Positions 45,497-54,607 of a stretch of DNA of 64,000 nt are shown one piece after another. The notes below the pieces were generated by a model that worked only from the letters and a program-made list of their open reading frames with translations, did no database searches and was not told the DNA's origin. A program made the position numbers and the translations under genes. Origin of the DNA: Knoellia locipacati (GTDB lineage Bacteria > Actinomycetota > Actinomycetes > Actinomycetales > Dermatophilaceae); assembly GCF_007992835.1 (NCBI RefSeq), contig NZ_BKBA01000001.1:1-64000 (forward strand), given 5' to 3'. Positions within the stretch are counted from its first letter, which is position 1. The number at the start of each line of letters is the position of its first letter.

Positions 45497-47377
45497 TCAG
45501 GCTCCGGCGTAGTGGGCGTCGAGCGCGTCCTTGTAGCGCTCCGACACGACCTTGCGCTTGAGCTTGAGGCTCGGGGTGAGCTCTCCACTGTCGACGGTGA
45601 GGTCGGAGTCGAGGATCGTGAACTTCTTGATCTGCTCCCACCGGTTGAGGCCGGAGTTGAGCTCGTCGACGTAGCCCTGGACCATCTCGTGCGCCTTGTC
45701 GGAGGTGACGATCTCGGCGTAGGTCCGGTCACCGAGGCCGTTGGCGACGGCCCAGCCCTGGATCGCGTCCGGGTCGAGCGTCACGAGGGCCGACACGAAG
45801 TTGCGGTCGGCGCCGTGGACGACGAACTGGCTGACGAACGGGCACATGCCCTTGAACTGCGACTCGATCATCGACGGGGCGACGTACTTGCCGCCGGACG
45901 TCTTGAAGAGGTCCTTCTTGCGGTCGGTGATCCGCAGGAAACCGCGGTCGTCGAGCTCACCGATGTCGCCGGTGCGGAACCATCCGTCGGCGTCGAGCAC
46001 CTCGGCCGTCGCCTCGGGGTTGTTGTGGTAGCCGTCCATGATGCCGTCGCCGCGCAGCAGGACCTCGCCGTCCTCGGCGATCCGGACCTCGGTGCCGGGC
46101 AGCGGCCAGCCGACGGTGCCGTAGCGGTAGGCCGACGTGCGGTTGACCGTCGTCGCCGCACATGACTCGGTGAGCCCGTAGCCCTCGCCGACGAGCATCC
46201 CCATCGAGTCGAACCAGCGGCCGACGTCCTGGTTGAGCGCCGCCGAGCCGGAGATGAAGAGCCGGACCCGCCCACCGAACCGCTCGCGCACCTTGCTCAG
46301 GACGAGCTTGTCGGCGAGCGAGTACTTGGTCGCGAGCAGGCCGCTCGGGTCCTTGCCCTCGGCGCGCAGGTCGCTCACCTCACGCCCGACACCCTCGGCC
46401 CAGCGGAAGAGCTTGAGCTTCACGCCGCCGTCCTCCTCCATCATCATCTGGACCCGGTTGTAGGCCTTCTCGAAGATGCGGGGGGCGGCGCCCATGAAGG
46501 TCGGCTTCACGACGGCGAGGTTGTCGACGATCTTGTCGATGCGCCCGTCGATCGCCGTGCAGAAGCCGATCTGGAGCGGGAGCGTGAGGAGCAGCTTGCC
46601 GAAGACGTGGGCCAGCGGCAGCCAGAGGTACTGCAGGTCGTCCTCGCGCAGGATGCCGATCGAGTCGGTGGCGGCGGCCTCGTAGGTCCACGCCCGGTGG
46701 AGCAGCCGCACGCCCTTGGGCCGGCCCGTCGTGCCGGAGGTGTAGATGATCGTCGCGAGGCGGTCGGGGGTGAGGGCGTCGATCCGCTCGTCGATGAGCC
46801 CGGGGGTCCGCTCGAGGCCGGAGCGCCCGAGGGCGGCCAGGGCGTCGAGGCTGATGACCCAGTCGTCCTCACCGGAGGCGGCCTCGGGGTCGAAGGTCAC
46901 GACCTTGGTCACACCCGGCACGGACCCGGCGATCCGGCGCAGCTTGGCGACCTGCTCCGCGTCCTCGGCGAACACGACCTTGCTCTGCGAGTCGGCGAGG
47001 ATGAAGGCGACGTCGTCGTCGATCGTCGTCGGGTAGATCGTCGTCGTGACGCCACCGGCGACCATGACGGCGAGGTCGGCCAGGGCCCACTCGTAGCGGG
47101 TGGCCGAGGCCAGCGCCACGCGGTCCTCGGGGCCGATGCCGAGGGCGACGAGTCCCGCACCGATCGCGTCGACAGTGGACTTGGCCTCCGCCCAGGTCAC
47201 GGTGAGCCACTCGTCACCGCTCGCGGAGACCTTGGCGTACATGAACGCGGGTGAGTCGGGTGTCCTGGCGACGCGCTGGCGGAAGAGGTGGCCGACGCTG
47301 GCGGCGCGCTCCTCGATCAGGCGGTGGTCGACGGCCTCGTCGGCCGGGCTGTGGGTCTGCGGGGTCGCTGAAGGCAT
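45497..47377 (-). CDS. Long-chain-fatty-acid--CoA ligase (FadD15-type)
   Basis: The 626-residue AMP-dependent synthetase activates fatty acids to acyl-CoA through an acyl-AMP. The P-loop is IIYTSGTTGRPKGV near residue 211. Other motifs are MGAAPRIFEKAYNRV, GYGLTESCAATTVNR, WFRTGDIGELDDRGFLRITDRKKDLFKTSGGKYVAP and the C-terminal LTPSLKLKRKVVSERY with the catalytic Lys. Length and motifs match the FadD15/long-chain AMP-ligase branch. It stands alone, with no other beta-oxidation gene nearby. It ends against palindromic unit 2. Confidence 0.95.
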   Translation of the reverse strand: MPSATPQTHSPADEAVDHRLIEERAASVGHLFRQRVARTPDSPAFMYAKVSASGDEWLTVTWAEAKSTVDAIGAGLVALGIGPEDRVALASATRYEWALADLAVMVAGGVTTTIYPTTIDDDVAFILADSQSKVVFAEDAEQVAKLRRIAGSVPGVTKVVTFDPEAASGEDDWVISLDALAALGRSGLERTPGLIDERIDALTPDRLATIIYTSGTTGRPKGVRLLHRAWTYEAAATDSIGILREDDLQYLWLPLAHVFGKLLLTLPLQIGFCTAIDGRIDKIVDNLAVVKPTFMGAAPRIFEKAYNRVQMMMEEDGGVKLKLFRWAEGVGREVSDLRAEGKDPSGLLATKYSLADKLVLSKVRERFGGRVRLFISGSAALNQDVGRWFDSMGMLVGEGYGLTESCAATTVNRTSAYRYGTVGWPLPGTEVRIAEDGEVLLRGDGIMDGYHNNPEATAEVLDADGWFRTGDIGELDDRGFLRITDRKKDLFKTSGGKYVAPSMIESQFKGMCPFVSQFVVHGADRNFVSALVTLDPDAIQGWAVANGLGDRTYAEIVTSDKAHEMVQGYVDELNSGLNRWEQIKKFTILDSDLTVDSGELTPSLKLKRKVVSERYKDALDAHYAGA

Positions 47378-47484
47378 CGGGGTTCCTCGTCATTGGGGAG
47401 CTCGTGGCGCGAATGCTGCCACAGCGGACGGCGTCCCGAGGCCGCCTCGGGCCAAACGTGACCGACGAGTAATAGGAGGCGGCG

Positions 47485-48588
47485 TCAGACGCGGTCCCGG
47501 TGCGCCGCGGCATACGCCGCATTGACGACACCGACGGCGAGCCAGGACGCGAACATCGAGGACCCGCCGTAGGACACGAACGGCAGCGGCAGGCCGGTGA
47601 CGGGCATGACGCCGAGGTTCATGCCGACGTTCTGGAAGACCTGGAACGCGAGCCAGGTCCCCACGCCCGCGCCGAGGAAGCGGCCGAAGGCGTCACCCGA
47701 CCGCCCCGCCACGACGAAGATCCGGATGACGATGAACCCGAGCAGCACGAGCAGGCCCGCGGCGCCGATGTAGCCGAGCTCCTCCCCCGCGACCGAGAAG
47801 ATGAAGTCGTTGAGCTGGTAGGGCACGAACCCGCCCTGCGTCTGGCGCCCCTCCATGAAGCCCTGGCCGCCCCACCCGCCGGAGCCGATGGCGAGCCGCA
47901 CCTGGCGGGTCTGGTAGCCGATGCCCTGCGGGTCCGCGCTCGGGTCGGCGAACGCCAGCAGCCGGTCGCGCTGGTAGTCGCTGAGCAGCGGTGTCGTGAG
48001 CGCGGCGACGACGAGGCCGACGGCCGCGACCCCGATGCCGACGACCCAGCGCCGGGGAGCGCCGGCGACCGCGATGACGACGAAGGCCAGGGCGCCGAGG
48101 ACGACGGCCGAGCCGAGGTCGGGCTGGAGCATGATGAGCGCGACCGGGACGGCGGCGAGGAGCCACCCGAGGGCGACGTCACGGTTGCTCGGCGCCACCC
48201 GCCGCTCCCACCGGTCGGCGAGGACGAACGCGAGCACGAGGGCCAGTCCCAGCTTGGCGAACTCCGAGGGCTGCACGGTGAACCCCGCGACCACCGGGAT
48301 CCACGAGCGGGAGCCGTTGATCGTCGTCCCGAGCGGGGTGAGCACGGCGACGAGGCCGACGAGCGAGAGCCCGTAGATCCACGGTGCGACGAGCCGCAGC
48401 CCGTGGTGGCCGAGGCGGGCGACACCGAGGGCGAGCGTGATGCCGATCGCGGTGTTGAGGAGGTGACGGACGAGGTATGCCGTGCCGGCCGTCTCGTGCG
48501 TCGCGGACCACACGAGGAGCGCGCCGACGACCGAGGTCCCGGCGGCCCCCACGAGGAGGCCGAGGTCCTGGCGGAGCCAGCGGCTCAG
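47485..48588 (-). CDS. rodA: Rod-shape/cell-division SEDS protein (RodA/FtsW family)
   Basis: The 367-residue peptidoglycan glycosyltransferase of the SEDS family has ten transmembrane helices. It carries ARLGHHGLRLVAPWIYGLSLVGL, SRSWIPVVAGFTVQPSEFAKLGL, QPDLGSAVVLGAL and the long loop GQGFMEGRQTQGGFVPYQLNDFIFSVAGEELGYIG. The C-terminal GLPLPFVSYGGSSM motif is intact. No ATG or GTG lies at the start: the conserved beginning SRWLRQDLGLLVGA needs a CTG at 48588 overlapping the ribF stop as CTGA. The next candidate is a GTG about 33 nt later. RodA branch assignment is by length and is less certain than SEDS membership. It is the last gene of the rimP-ribF operon. Confidence 0.88.
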   Translation of the reverse strand: MSRWLRQDLGLLVGAAGTSVVGALLVWSATHETAGTAYLVRHLLNTAIGITLALGVARLGHHGLRLVAPWIYGLSLVGLVAVLTPLGTTINGSRSWIPVVAGFTVQPSEFAKLGLALVLAFVLADRWERRVAPSNRDVALGWLLAAVPVALIMLQPDLGSAVVLGALAFVVIAVAGAPRRWVVGIGVAAVGLVVAALTTPLLSDYQRDRLLAFADPSADPQGIGYQTRQVRLAIGSGGWGGQGFMEGRQTQGGFVPYQLNDFIFSVAGEELGYIGAAGLLVLLGFIVIRIFVVAGRSGDAFGRFLGAGVGTWLAFQVFQNVGMNLGVMPVTGLPLPFVSYGGSSMFASWLAVGVVNAAYAAAHRDRV

Positions 48589-49556
48589 GAGTGGACGATC
48601 TGGGTGAGCACCGTGCGGCACTGCTCGACGTCCTTGGCCATCGCGACGAGGAGGTCGTCGATGCTCTCGAAGCGCAGGGTCGGGCGGATGTGCTCGACGA
48701 ACTCGACCATGACCCGCTCGTCGTAGAGGTCGAGGTCGTCGCGGTCGAGGACGTAGGCCTCGACGGTGCGCCGGTCCTCGGTGTCGAAGGTCGGGTTGGT
48801 GCCGATCGAGATCGCCGCCGGCATGGTGCGGTCCGGCTCCCCGGCCTCGATGCCGAGCCGGGTCAGCCACCCGGCGTAGACGCCCTCGGCGGGCACGAGC
48901 CCCAGCGAGTCCGGCGACAGGTTGGCCGTCGGGTAGCCGAGCTCGCGGCCGCGGTGGTGCCCGTGGACGACGGTGCCGACGACGCGGTGCGGGCGGCCGA
49001 GGGTGCGCGCGGCCGCCGCGACGTCACCGGCGTCGAGCGCCTGGCGCACGGAGGTGGAGGACCAGCGGTGGCCCTCACCGACGTCCTCGATGGCGACGAC
49101 CTCGAAGCCGTGGGTCGCCCCCAGCTCGCGCAGGGTGTCGACGTCACCGGAGTTGCGGCAGCCGAACTTCGTGTCGACACCGACGACGACAGCCTTGGCG
49201 TGCAGGCCCTCGACGAAGGTCGTGCGCACGAACTCCTCCGGGGACTGCTGCGCGAACTCCTTGGTGAACGGCAGGACGAGCAGGCCGTCGATGCCGGTCG
49301 TCTCGAGCAGGTCGTCACGGATCGAGCCGGGCGAGATGAGCTGGGGCGCGCGCTCGGGGTGGAGCACGGCGAGCGGGTGCGGGTCGAAGGTCACCGCCAC
49401 GGCGGGCAGACCGAGGTCGTGGCCGGTCTCGACGAGCTGGGTGAGCACCGCCTTGTGGCCGCGGTGGACGCCGTCGAAGTTCCCGAGGGTCACGACGCAG
49501 GGTCGCAGCTCGTCGGGCGTCGAGGCGGGGTCGGTGAAGCGGTGCACGGTGGACAC
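48585..49556 (-). CDS. ribF: Bifunctional riboflavin kinase/FAD synthetase
   Basis: Makes FMN from riboflavin and FAD from FMN. The 323-residue protein has an N-terminal nucleotidyltransferase domain (VVTLGNFDGVHRGHKAVL, VTFDPHPLAVL, CRNSGDVDTLREL, STSVRQALDAGD) and a C-terminal flavokinase domain (GRELGYPTANL, YAGWLTRL, AISIGTNPTFD, VEAYVLDRD). The GTG at 49556 is one base after the truB stop. Its own stop overlaps the inferred rodA start. The truB-ribF order is standard in actinobacteria. Confidence 0.97.
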   Translation of the reverse strand: MSTVHRFTDPASTPDELRPCVVTLGNFDGVHRGHKAVLTQLVETGHDLGLPAVAVTFDPHPLAVLHPERAPQLISPGSIRDDLLETTGIDGLLVLPFTKEFAQQSPEEFVRTTFVEGLHAKAVVVGVDTKFGCRNSGDVDTLRELGATHGFEVVAIEDVGEGHRWSSTSVRQALDAGDVAAAARTLGRPHRVVGTVVHGHHRGRELGYPTANLSPDSLGLVPAEGVYAGWLTRLGIEAGEPDRTMPAAISIGTNPTFDTEDRRTVEAYVLDRDDLDLYDERVMVEFVEHIRPTLRFESIDDLLVAMAKDVEQCRTVLTQIVHS

Positions 49557-49557
49557 T

Positions 49558-50472
49558 CTACGAACTCGCCGGGGCGAACACGACGTGGCTCCGTGCTGTG
49601 TCCTTGCTCTCGTCGAGCATCGCGACGAGGGCACCGTCCGGGCCGAACGCCGCGACCGGGTCCACGCGACCGGGCTGCGCCGACGCGAGGCGCTGGCCGT
49701 AGCCGAGGGTGCGCGCCTCGTCGGCGGTGAGCTCGCGTGCCGCGAAGCCCGCGCGGGCGGCGTCGGCCAGCGGGATCACCGGCATCGGCTCCCCCTGACG
49801 GGCCTCGAGGTCGGCCAGCGGGTGTGCCGTGTCGAGGCCGAAGCCGCCGACCCGGGTCCGGCGGAGCGCGGTGAGGTGGCCGGCAGAGCCGACGGCACTG
49901 CCGAGGTCGCGCGCCAGGGCACGCACGTAGGTGCCCGAGGACACCGTGACCGTGACGTCGAGGTCGAGGACGTCGACACCCTCGACGACGAGGCGGCGCA
50001 GGTCGTGGACGACGAACCGGGACACCGTCACCGGACGCGCGGGCAGGTCGACCGACTCCCCCGCGCGGGCCCGGTGGTAGGACCGCTCGCCCTTGACCTT
50101 GATGGCGCTCACCGAGCTGGGCACCTGCTCGATGTCACCGGTGAGCGTCGCGACGGCGGCGTGCACGGCATCGTCCGTGACATCCGTCGCGCCGGGAGCG
50201 CTCGTGACCTCACCCTCGGCGTCGTCGGAGAGCGTGCCCTGGCCGACCCGGATCGTCGCGCCGTAGTCCTTGTCGCACCCCACGAGGAAGGTCAGCAGCT
50301 TGGTGGCGCGCCCGACCCCAAGCACGAGCACGCCGGTCGCCATCGGGTCGAGGGTGCCCGCGTGCCCGACCTTGCGGGTGTTGCACAGACGCCGCGCCCG
50401 GGCGACCACGTCGTGGCTCGTCCAGTCCTGCGGCTTGTCGACGACGAGGAGTCCGTCGACGGTCGCACTCAC
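49558..50472 (-). CDS. truB: tRNA pseudouridine(55) synthase
   Basis: Forms pseudouridine 55 in the T-loop of tRNAs. The 304-residue protein has the Lys-Pro start LLVVDKPQDWTSHDVVARAR, KVGHAGTLDPMATGVLVLG with the catalytic Asp, and KGERSYHRARAG. A C-terminal region with PLADLEARQGEPMPVIPLADA includes PUA-like sequence. It lies between rbfA and ribF with a 4-bp overlap at the rbfA stop. Confidence 0.97.
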   Translation of the reverse strand: MSATVDGLLVVDKPQDWTSHDVVARARRLCNTRKVGHAGTLDPMATGVLVLGVGRATKLLTFLVGCDKDYGATIRVGQGTLSDDAEGEVTSAPGATDVTDDAVHAAVATLTGDIEQVPSSVSAIKVKGERSYHRARAGESVDLPARPVTVSRFVVHDLRRLVVEGVDVLDLDVTVTVSSGTYVRALARDLGSAVGSAGHLTALRRTRVGGFGLDTAHPLADLEARQGEPMPVIPLADAARAGFAARELTADEARTLGYGQRLASAQPGRVDPVAAFGPDGALVAMLDESKDTARSHVVFAPASS

Positions 50473-51020
50473 GCGCGGTCGGTGTCGTCGGTGTCGTCGG
50501 TGGCGTCGTCGGCGCGCTCGGCCGTCGTCGCACCGGCAGCGGCGTCGTCGGTGGCCGGGGGCGCCTCGGGGGCGGCCTCGTCGTCCTCGTCCTCGTCCTC
50601 GTCGTCGTCGTGACGGTAGGGGTCGGCGTCGCCGGCGTAGGAGGCGCCCGTCGCGGCGGCGGCGACCTGCGCGTCACGCTCGCGGGCCTCGGCGAGGAGG
50701 ACCTCGAGGTGGGCCGCGGTCTCGGGGATCGCGTCGGCGATGAACTCGAGCGACGGCGTGAGCCGGATCCCGAGGTTGCGGCCGACGTGGCTGCGGAGCT
50801 TGCCCTTGTTGGTGGCGAGCAGGTAGGCCGTCTTCGCGCGCTGGTCCTCGTCGCCGAAGACGGTGTAGAAGACCGACGCGTGCTGGAGGTCGTTGGTCAC
50901 CCGCACGTCGGTGACCGTCACGAAGCCCAGGTCGGGGTCCTTGACGATCGGGTCCAGCCCTGCGGCGATGAGGGTCTTGATGCGGTCGGCGACCTTGCGG
51001 GCGCGTGCGGCGTCAGCCAC
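50469..51020 (-). CDS. rbfA: Ribosome-binding factor A with acidic tail
   Basis: RbfA aids 16S 5'-end processing and 30S maturation, in particular in cold. The 183-residue protein has the KH core (KVADRIKTLIAAGL, PDLGFVTVTDVRVTNDLQHASVFYTVFG, LGIRLTPSLEFIADAIPE). A C-terminal extension of about 60 residues is rich in Asp/Glu/Ala/Thr (DDDEDEDEDDEAAPEA). The GTG at 51020 has AAGGAG upstream. The acidic tail is typical of actinobacteria. The strong palindrome at 51137-51175 precedes it. Confidence 0.95.
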   Translation of the reverse strand: MADAARARKVADRIKTLIAAGLDPIVKDPDLGFVTVTDVRVTNDLQHASVFYTVFGDEDQRAKTAYLLATNKGKLRSHVGRNLGIRLTPSLEFIADAIPETAAHLEVLLAEARERDAQVAAAATGASYAGDADPYRHDDDEDEDEDDEAAPEAPPATDDAAAGATTAERADDATDDTDDTDRA

Positions 51021-51136
51021 GACAACTCCTTCTCGGATGACAAGTGGTGCCCGCACACACTATGCGCCGGCGGGGGCCCCGGTGTCAGCGCCCGGTGGTC
51101 GGGCCCTGCGAGGGGGTGAGGTGGTCCCCGGAACGG

Positions 51137-51175
51137 GAGCGGCCGGCATACCGGACGTCGGTATGCCGGCCGCTC
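51137..51175. terminator. GTATGCCG-based palindrome between infB and rbfA
   Basis: A perfect 17-bp stem GAGCGGCCGGCATACCG and its complement with a 5-nt loop lies 69 bp past the infB stop and 117 bp before the rbfA start. Each arm carries the octamer in opposite orientation. It may terminate or attenuate the nusA-infB transcript before rbfA-truB-ribF-rodA. Confidence 0.75.
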
Positions 51176-51244
51176 ACCTTCGGCGAGATGCCCCGCGGAC
51201 TCAGGCCCGCGGCTTCGCCCACGCTGCGCGTGGGACCCGTCGCA

Positions 51245-54127
51245 TCACGCGCGAGGCTTCTCGCGCATCTCGTAGGTGCTGATGAGGTCGCCGAGCTGAA
51301 GGTCGTTGTAGGACCCCAGGTTGATGCCGCACTCGAAGCCCTCACGGACCTCGGTGACGTCATCCTTGAACCGGCGCAGGCCGGCGATCTCGACGTTCTC
51401 GGAGACGACGACACCCTCACGCGTGATGCGTGCCTTGGTGCCGCGCTTGATCTCGCCGCTGCGGACGATCGAGCCGGCGATGTTGCCGAACTTGCTCGAG
51501 CGGAAGATCTCGCGGATCTCGGCGGTGCCGAGCTCGACCTCTTCGTACTCGGGCTTGAGCATGCCCTTGAGCGACTGCTCGATCTCCTCGATGGCCTGGT
51601 AGATCACCGAGTAGTAGCGGATCTCGACGCCCTCGCGCTCGGCGTAGTCAGCGTTCTGGCCCTCGGCCCGGACGTTGAAGCCGATGATGATCGCGTTGGA
51701 CGCGACCGCGAGGTTGATGTTGTTCATCGTGATCGCACCGACGCCGCGGTCGATGATGCGCAGGTCCACGTCGTCGCCGACGTCGATCTGGAGCAGCGCG
51801 TCCTCGAGGGCTTCGACGGAACCCGACACGTCACCCTTGAGGATGAGGTTGAGGGTGTCGACCTTGCCCTGCGCGATGGCCTCGTTGAGGTCCTCGAGCG
51901 AGATGCGCTTGCGCGACTTGGCCAGGCTGGCCTGGCGGTCGGCGGACTCGCGACGCTCCGCGATCTGGCGTGCGGTGCGGTCGTCCGGTGCGACGACGAA
52001 CGTGTCGCCGGCGCGCGGGACGGACGAGAGACCGAGCACCTGGACCGGACGCGACGGGGTCGCCTCGCTGACGTTCTCGCCGTGCTCGTCGAGCATGGCG
52101 CGGACGCGGCCGTAGGAGCTGCCGGTGACGATGGCGTCGCCGACGTGGAGCGTTCCGGACTGGATGAGCACCGTCGCGGTCGCGCCACGACCCTTGTCGA
52201 GGTTGGCCTCGATCGCGACACCACGGGCGTCACGGTCGGGGTTGGCCCGCAGGTCGAGCGCGGCGTCGGCGGTGAGCAGCACGGCCTCGAGCAGGGAGTC
52301 GATGTTCTGACCCTGCTTCGCGGACACGTCGACGAACATCGTCTCGCCGCCGTACTCCTCGGCGACGAGGTTGTACTCGGTGAGCTGCTGACGGATCTTG
52401 GACGGGTTGGCGCCCTCGACGTCGATCTTGTTGACCGCGACGACGATCGGGACGTCCGCCGCCTGGGCGTGGTTGAGCGCCTCGATGGTCTGCGGCATGA
52501 CGCCGTCGTCGGCGGCGACGACGAGGATCGCGATGTCGGTCACCTTGGCACCACGGGCACGCATGGCGGTGAACGCCTCGTGACCCGGGGTGTCGATGAA
52601 GGTGATCGGACGGTCGACGCCCTCGTGCTCCTTGTGGATCTGGTAGGCACCGATGTGCTGGGTGATGCCACCGGACTCACCACCAGCGACGTTCTCGTTG
52701 CGGATCGCGTCGAGGAGGCGGGTCTTGCCGTGGTCGACGTGACCCATGACGGTGACGACCGGCGGGCGGGCCGCGAGGTCGTCCTCGTCCTCGGCGTCGA
52801 CACCGATCTCGAGGTTGATGTCGAAGGCGTCGAACAGCTCCTTCTCCTCCTCCTCGGGCGAGACCATGCGGATGTCGTAGCCGAGCTCGGCACCGAGCAG
52901 GCGGAAGGTGTCCTCGTCGAGGCTCTGGGTCGCGGTCGCCATCTCACCGAGGTGGAACATGACCGTGACGAGCGAGCCCGGGTTGGCGTTGATCTTGTCG
53001 GCGAAGTCCGTGAGGGACGCACCCTGACGCACCTGGATGACGGTGGAACCGTCACCACGGGGCACGTTCACGCCACCGATCGACGGCGCCTGCATCTCCT
53101 CGAACTCGGCGCGCTTCGCACGCTTGGACTTGCGGGCGCGACCGGGTCGGCCACCACCGCGGCCGAAGGCACCGGCGGTCGAGCCGCGACCGGCTCCACC
53201 GCGGAAGCCACCGCCACCGGGACGACCGGCGAAGCCGCCGCCACCGGGGCCACCGCCGCCGGGACGACCGGGTCCACCGGCGCCGGGACGGCCACCACGG
53301 CCACCGGCACCACCGGGACGCTCGCCCGGACGGGCGACCGCGCTCGAGCTCGGCATCATGCCGGGGCTCGGGCGGGCACCACCGGGACGCGGGCCGGCAG
53401 CACCGGCCGCGGCACCCCCGGGACGGGGAGCGCTGCGCGGACGCGGCATGCCCTGGCTGGACGCGAACGGGTTGTTGCCGGGACGGGCGGCGCCGCCACC
53501 CTCACGACCGGCCTCGCGGCCACCCTCACGACCGGCGTCACGACCGCCGTCGCGGCCCTGGCGCATGCCCTGGCTCGGGGCGAACGGGTTGTTGCCGGGG
53601 CGGGGGCTGCCCGCACCGGGGCGCGGGGCGCCGGGGCGTGCGCCACCGGACTCGGGTGCGGACGGTGCCGTCTTGGCTGCGGGAGCAGCCGGTGTGGGAG
53701 CCGACGGGGTCGCCTTGGCGGCCGGGGCAGGTGCTGCCGGGGCCGGTGCCGACGGAGCCGGGGCTGCGGGGGCCGGAGCCGCCTTGGCCGCGGGAGCCGG
53801 GGCTGCGGGGGCCTCGGCGGCGGGTGCCGCCGGAGCTGCCGGTGCGGCGGGCGCAGCCGGAGCCTTGGGGCCGGGGGTCGCCGGGGCGGCGGGTGCCGCT
53901 GCCGCGGGGCCACCGGGCTTGGCGGGGGCCTTGGCGGCCGGCTTGGCCGCCTCGGCGGGGGCCGCCTTCTCGACGGGGAACTTTTCCTGGTACCGGCGCA
54001 CGACCGGTGCCTCGACGGTGGATGACGCCGACTTGACGTACTCACCCATGTCGTTGAGGCGCTCGAGGAGGACCTTGCTGGTCACTCCGACTTCCTTGGC
54101 GAGTGCGCTGACGCGAACCTTGGCCAC
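51245..54127 (-). CDS. infB: Translation initiation factor IF-2
   Basis: GTPase that places fMet-tRNA in the ribosomal P site. The 960-residue protein has an N-terminal IF2N segment ([28 protein letters not shown]) and a low-complexity Ala/Pro then Arg/Gly-rich region to about residue 350. The G domain carries [16 protein letters not shown] near 464 with DTPGHEAF and NKID. Domains II-IV end in [15 protein letters not shown]. The GTG start has AAGGAG upstream. The long disordered N-terminal region is usual for actinobacteria. Confidence 0.98.
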   Translation of the reverse strand: MAKVRVSALAKEVGVTSKVLLERLNDMGEYVKSASSTVEAPVVRRYQEKFPVEKAAPAEAAKPAAKAPAKPGGPAAAAPAAPATPGPKAPAAPAAPAAPAAPAAEAPAAPAPAAKAAPAPAAPAPSAPAPAAPAPAAKATPSAPTPAAPAAKTAPSAPESGGARPGAPRPGAGSPRPGNNPFAPSQGMRQGRDGGRDAGREGGREAGREGGGAARPGNNPFASSQGMPRPRSAPRPGGAAAGAAGPRPGGARPSPGMMPSSSAVARPGERPGGAGGRGGRPGAGGPGRPGGGGPGGGGFAGRPGGGGFRGGAGRGSTAGAFGRGGGRPGRARKSKRAKRAEFEEMQAPSIGGVNVPRGDGSTVIQVRQGASLTDFADKINANPGSLVTVMFHLGEMATATQSLDEDTFRLLGAELGYDIRMVSPEEEEKELFDAFDINLEIGVDAEDEDDLAARPPVVTVMGHVDHGKTRLLDAIRNENVAGGESGGITQHIGAYQIHKEHEGVDRPITFIDTPGHEAFTAMRARGAKVTDIAILVVAADDGVMPQTIEALNHAQAADVPIVVAVNKIDVEGANPSKIRQQLTEYNLVAEEYGGETMFVDVSAKQGQNIDSLLEAVLLTADAALDLRANPDRDARGVAIEANLDKGRGATATVLIQSGTLHVGDAIVTGSSYGRVRAMLDEHGENVSEATPSRPVQVLGLSSVPRAGDTFVVAPDDRTARQIAERRESADRQASLAKSRKRISLEDLNEAIAQGKVDTLNLILKGDVSGSVEALEDALLQIDVGDDVDLRIIDRGVGAITMNNINLAVASNAIIIGFNVRAEGQNADYAEREGVEIRYYSVIYQAIEEIEQSLKGMLKPEYEEVELGTAEIREIFRSSKFGNIAGSIVRSGEIKRGTKARITREGVVVSENVEIAGLRRFKDDVTEVREGFECGINLGSYNDLQLGDLISTYEMREKPRA

Positions 54128-54197
54128 GTTTCTCCTTCATCTGGTCCGTGACCTGACGAAGGTGCAGGCGCGGACCGCTAGTACTGGGGGGAGCTCA

Positions 54198-54599
54198 TTA
54201 CTGAGTGCTCATCGGGTGCTCATCAGCGTCAAACCCGCTTTCGGTTCCCTGGTTGCTTACGGATGTCTGCTCGTGTGCGGCGATCTGCTCCGCCACGGCG
54301 CTGGTGTCCAGGGGCGCGCTGACTCGCAGCGCACGCCCGAACGCCCGTCGTCGGACGGCGAGGTCGAAACATTCTCCGGTGGGGTGCAGCCATGCGCCAC
54401 GCCCCGGGAGACATCGTCGGAGGTCGGGAACCAGGTCCCCGTGGCCTCCGGCGACCACTCGCAGGAGTGCCGACCGGCTATCCGTCACACGGCATCCCAC
54501 ACAGGTGCGCAACGGCTCCGTCAGTGACGATGTATGCCGTGTGCCCGCCTTGGCGTGCGATGTCCGAGTCCGGAGTCCAGCCCGGTCGGTCCCACCCAT
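54198..54599 (-). CDS. ylxR: YlxR-family (DUF448) RNA-binding protein
   Basis: The 133-residue protein with the YlxR core RTCVGCRVTDSRSALLRVV..., RRCLPGRGAWLHPTGECFDLAVRRRAFGRAL. YlxR family members bind RNA or act as nucleoid-associated regulators and sit between nusA and infB across bacteria. The ATG at 54599 leaves an N-terminal extension of about 30 residues before the core; an alternative internal start is possible. The C terminus is not conserved. It starts 8 bp after the nusA stop. Confidence 0.9.
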   Translation of the reverse strand: MGGTDRAGLRTRTSHAKAGTRHTSSLTEPLRTCVGCRVTDSRSALLRVVAGGHGDLVPDLRRCLPGRGAWLHPTGECFDLAVRRRAFGRALRVSAPLDTSAVAEQIAAHEQTSVSNQGTESGFDADEHPMSTQ

Positions 54600-54607
54600 G
54601 TTAGCGC

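Noticed and set aside
45497-47377. fadD as part of the acquired signalling cassette
   Set aside because: It lies outside the palindromic units and is a common core-type gene, although it also lacks the octamer.
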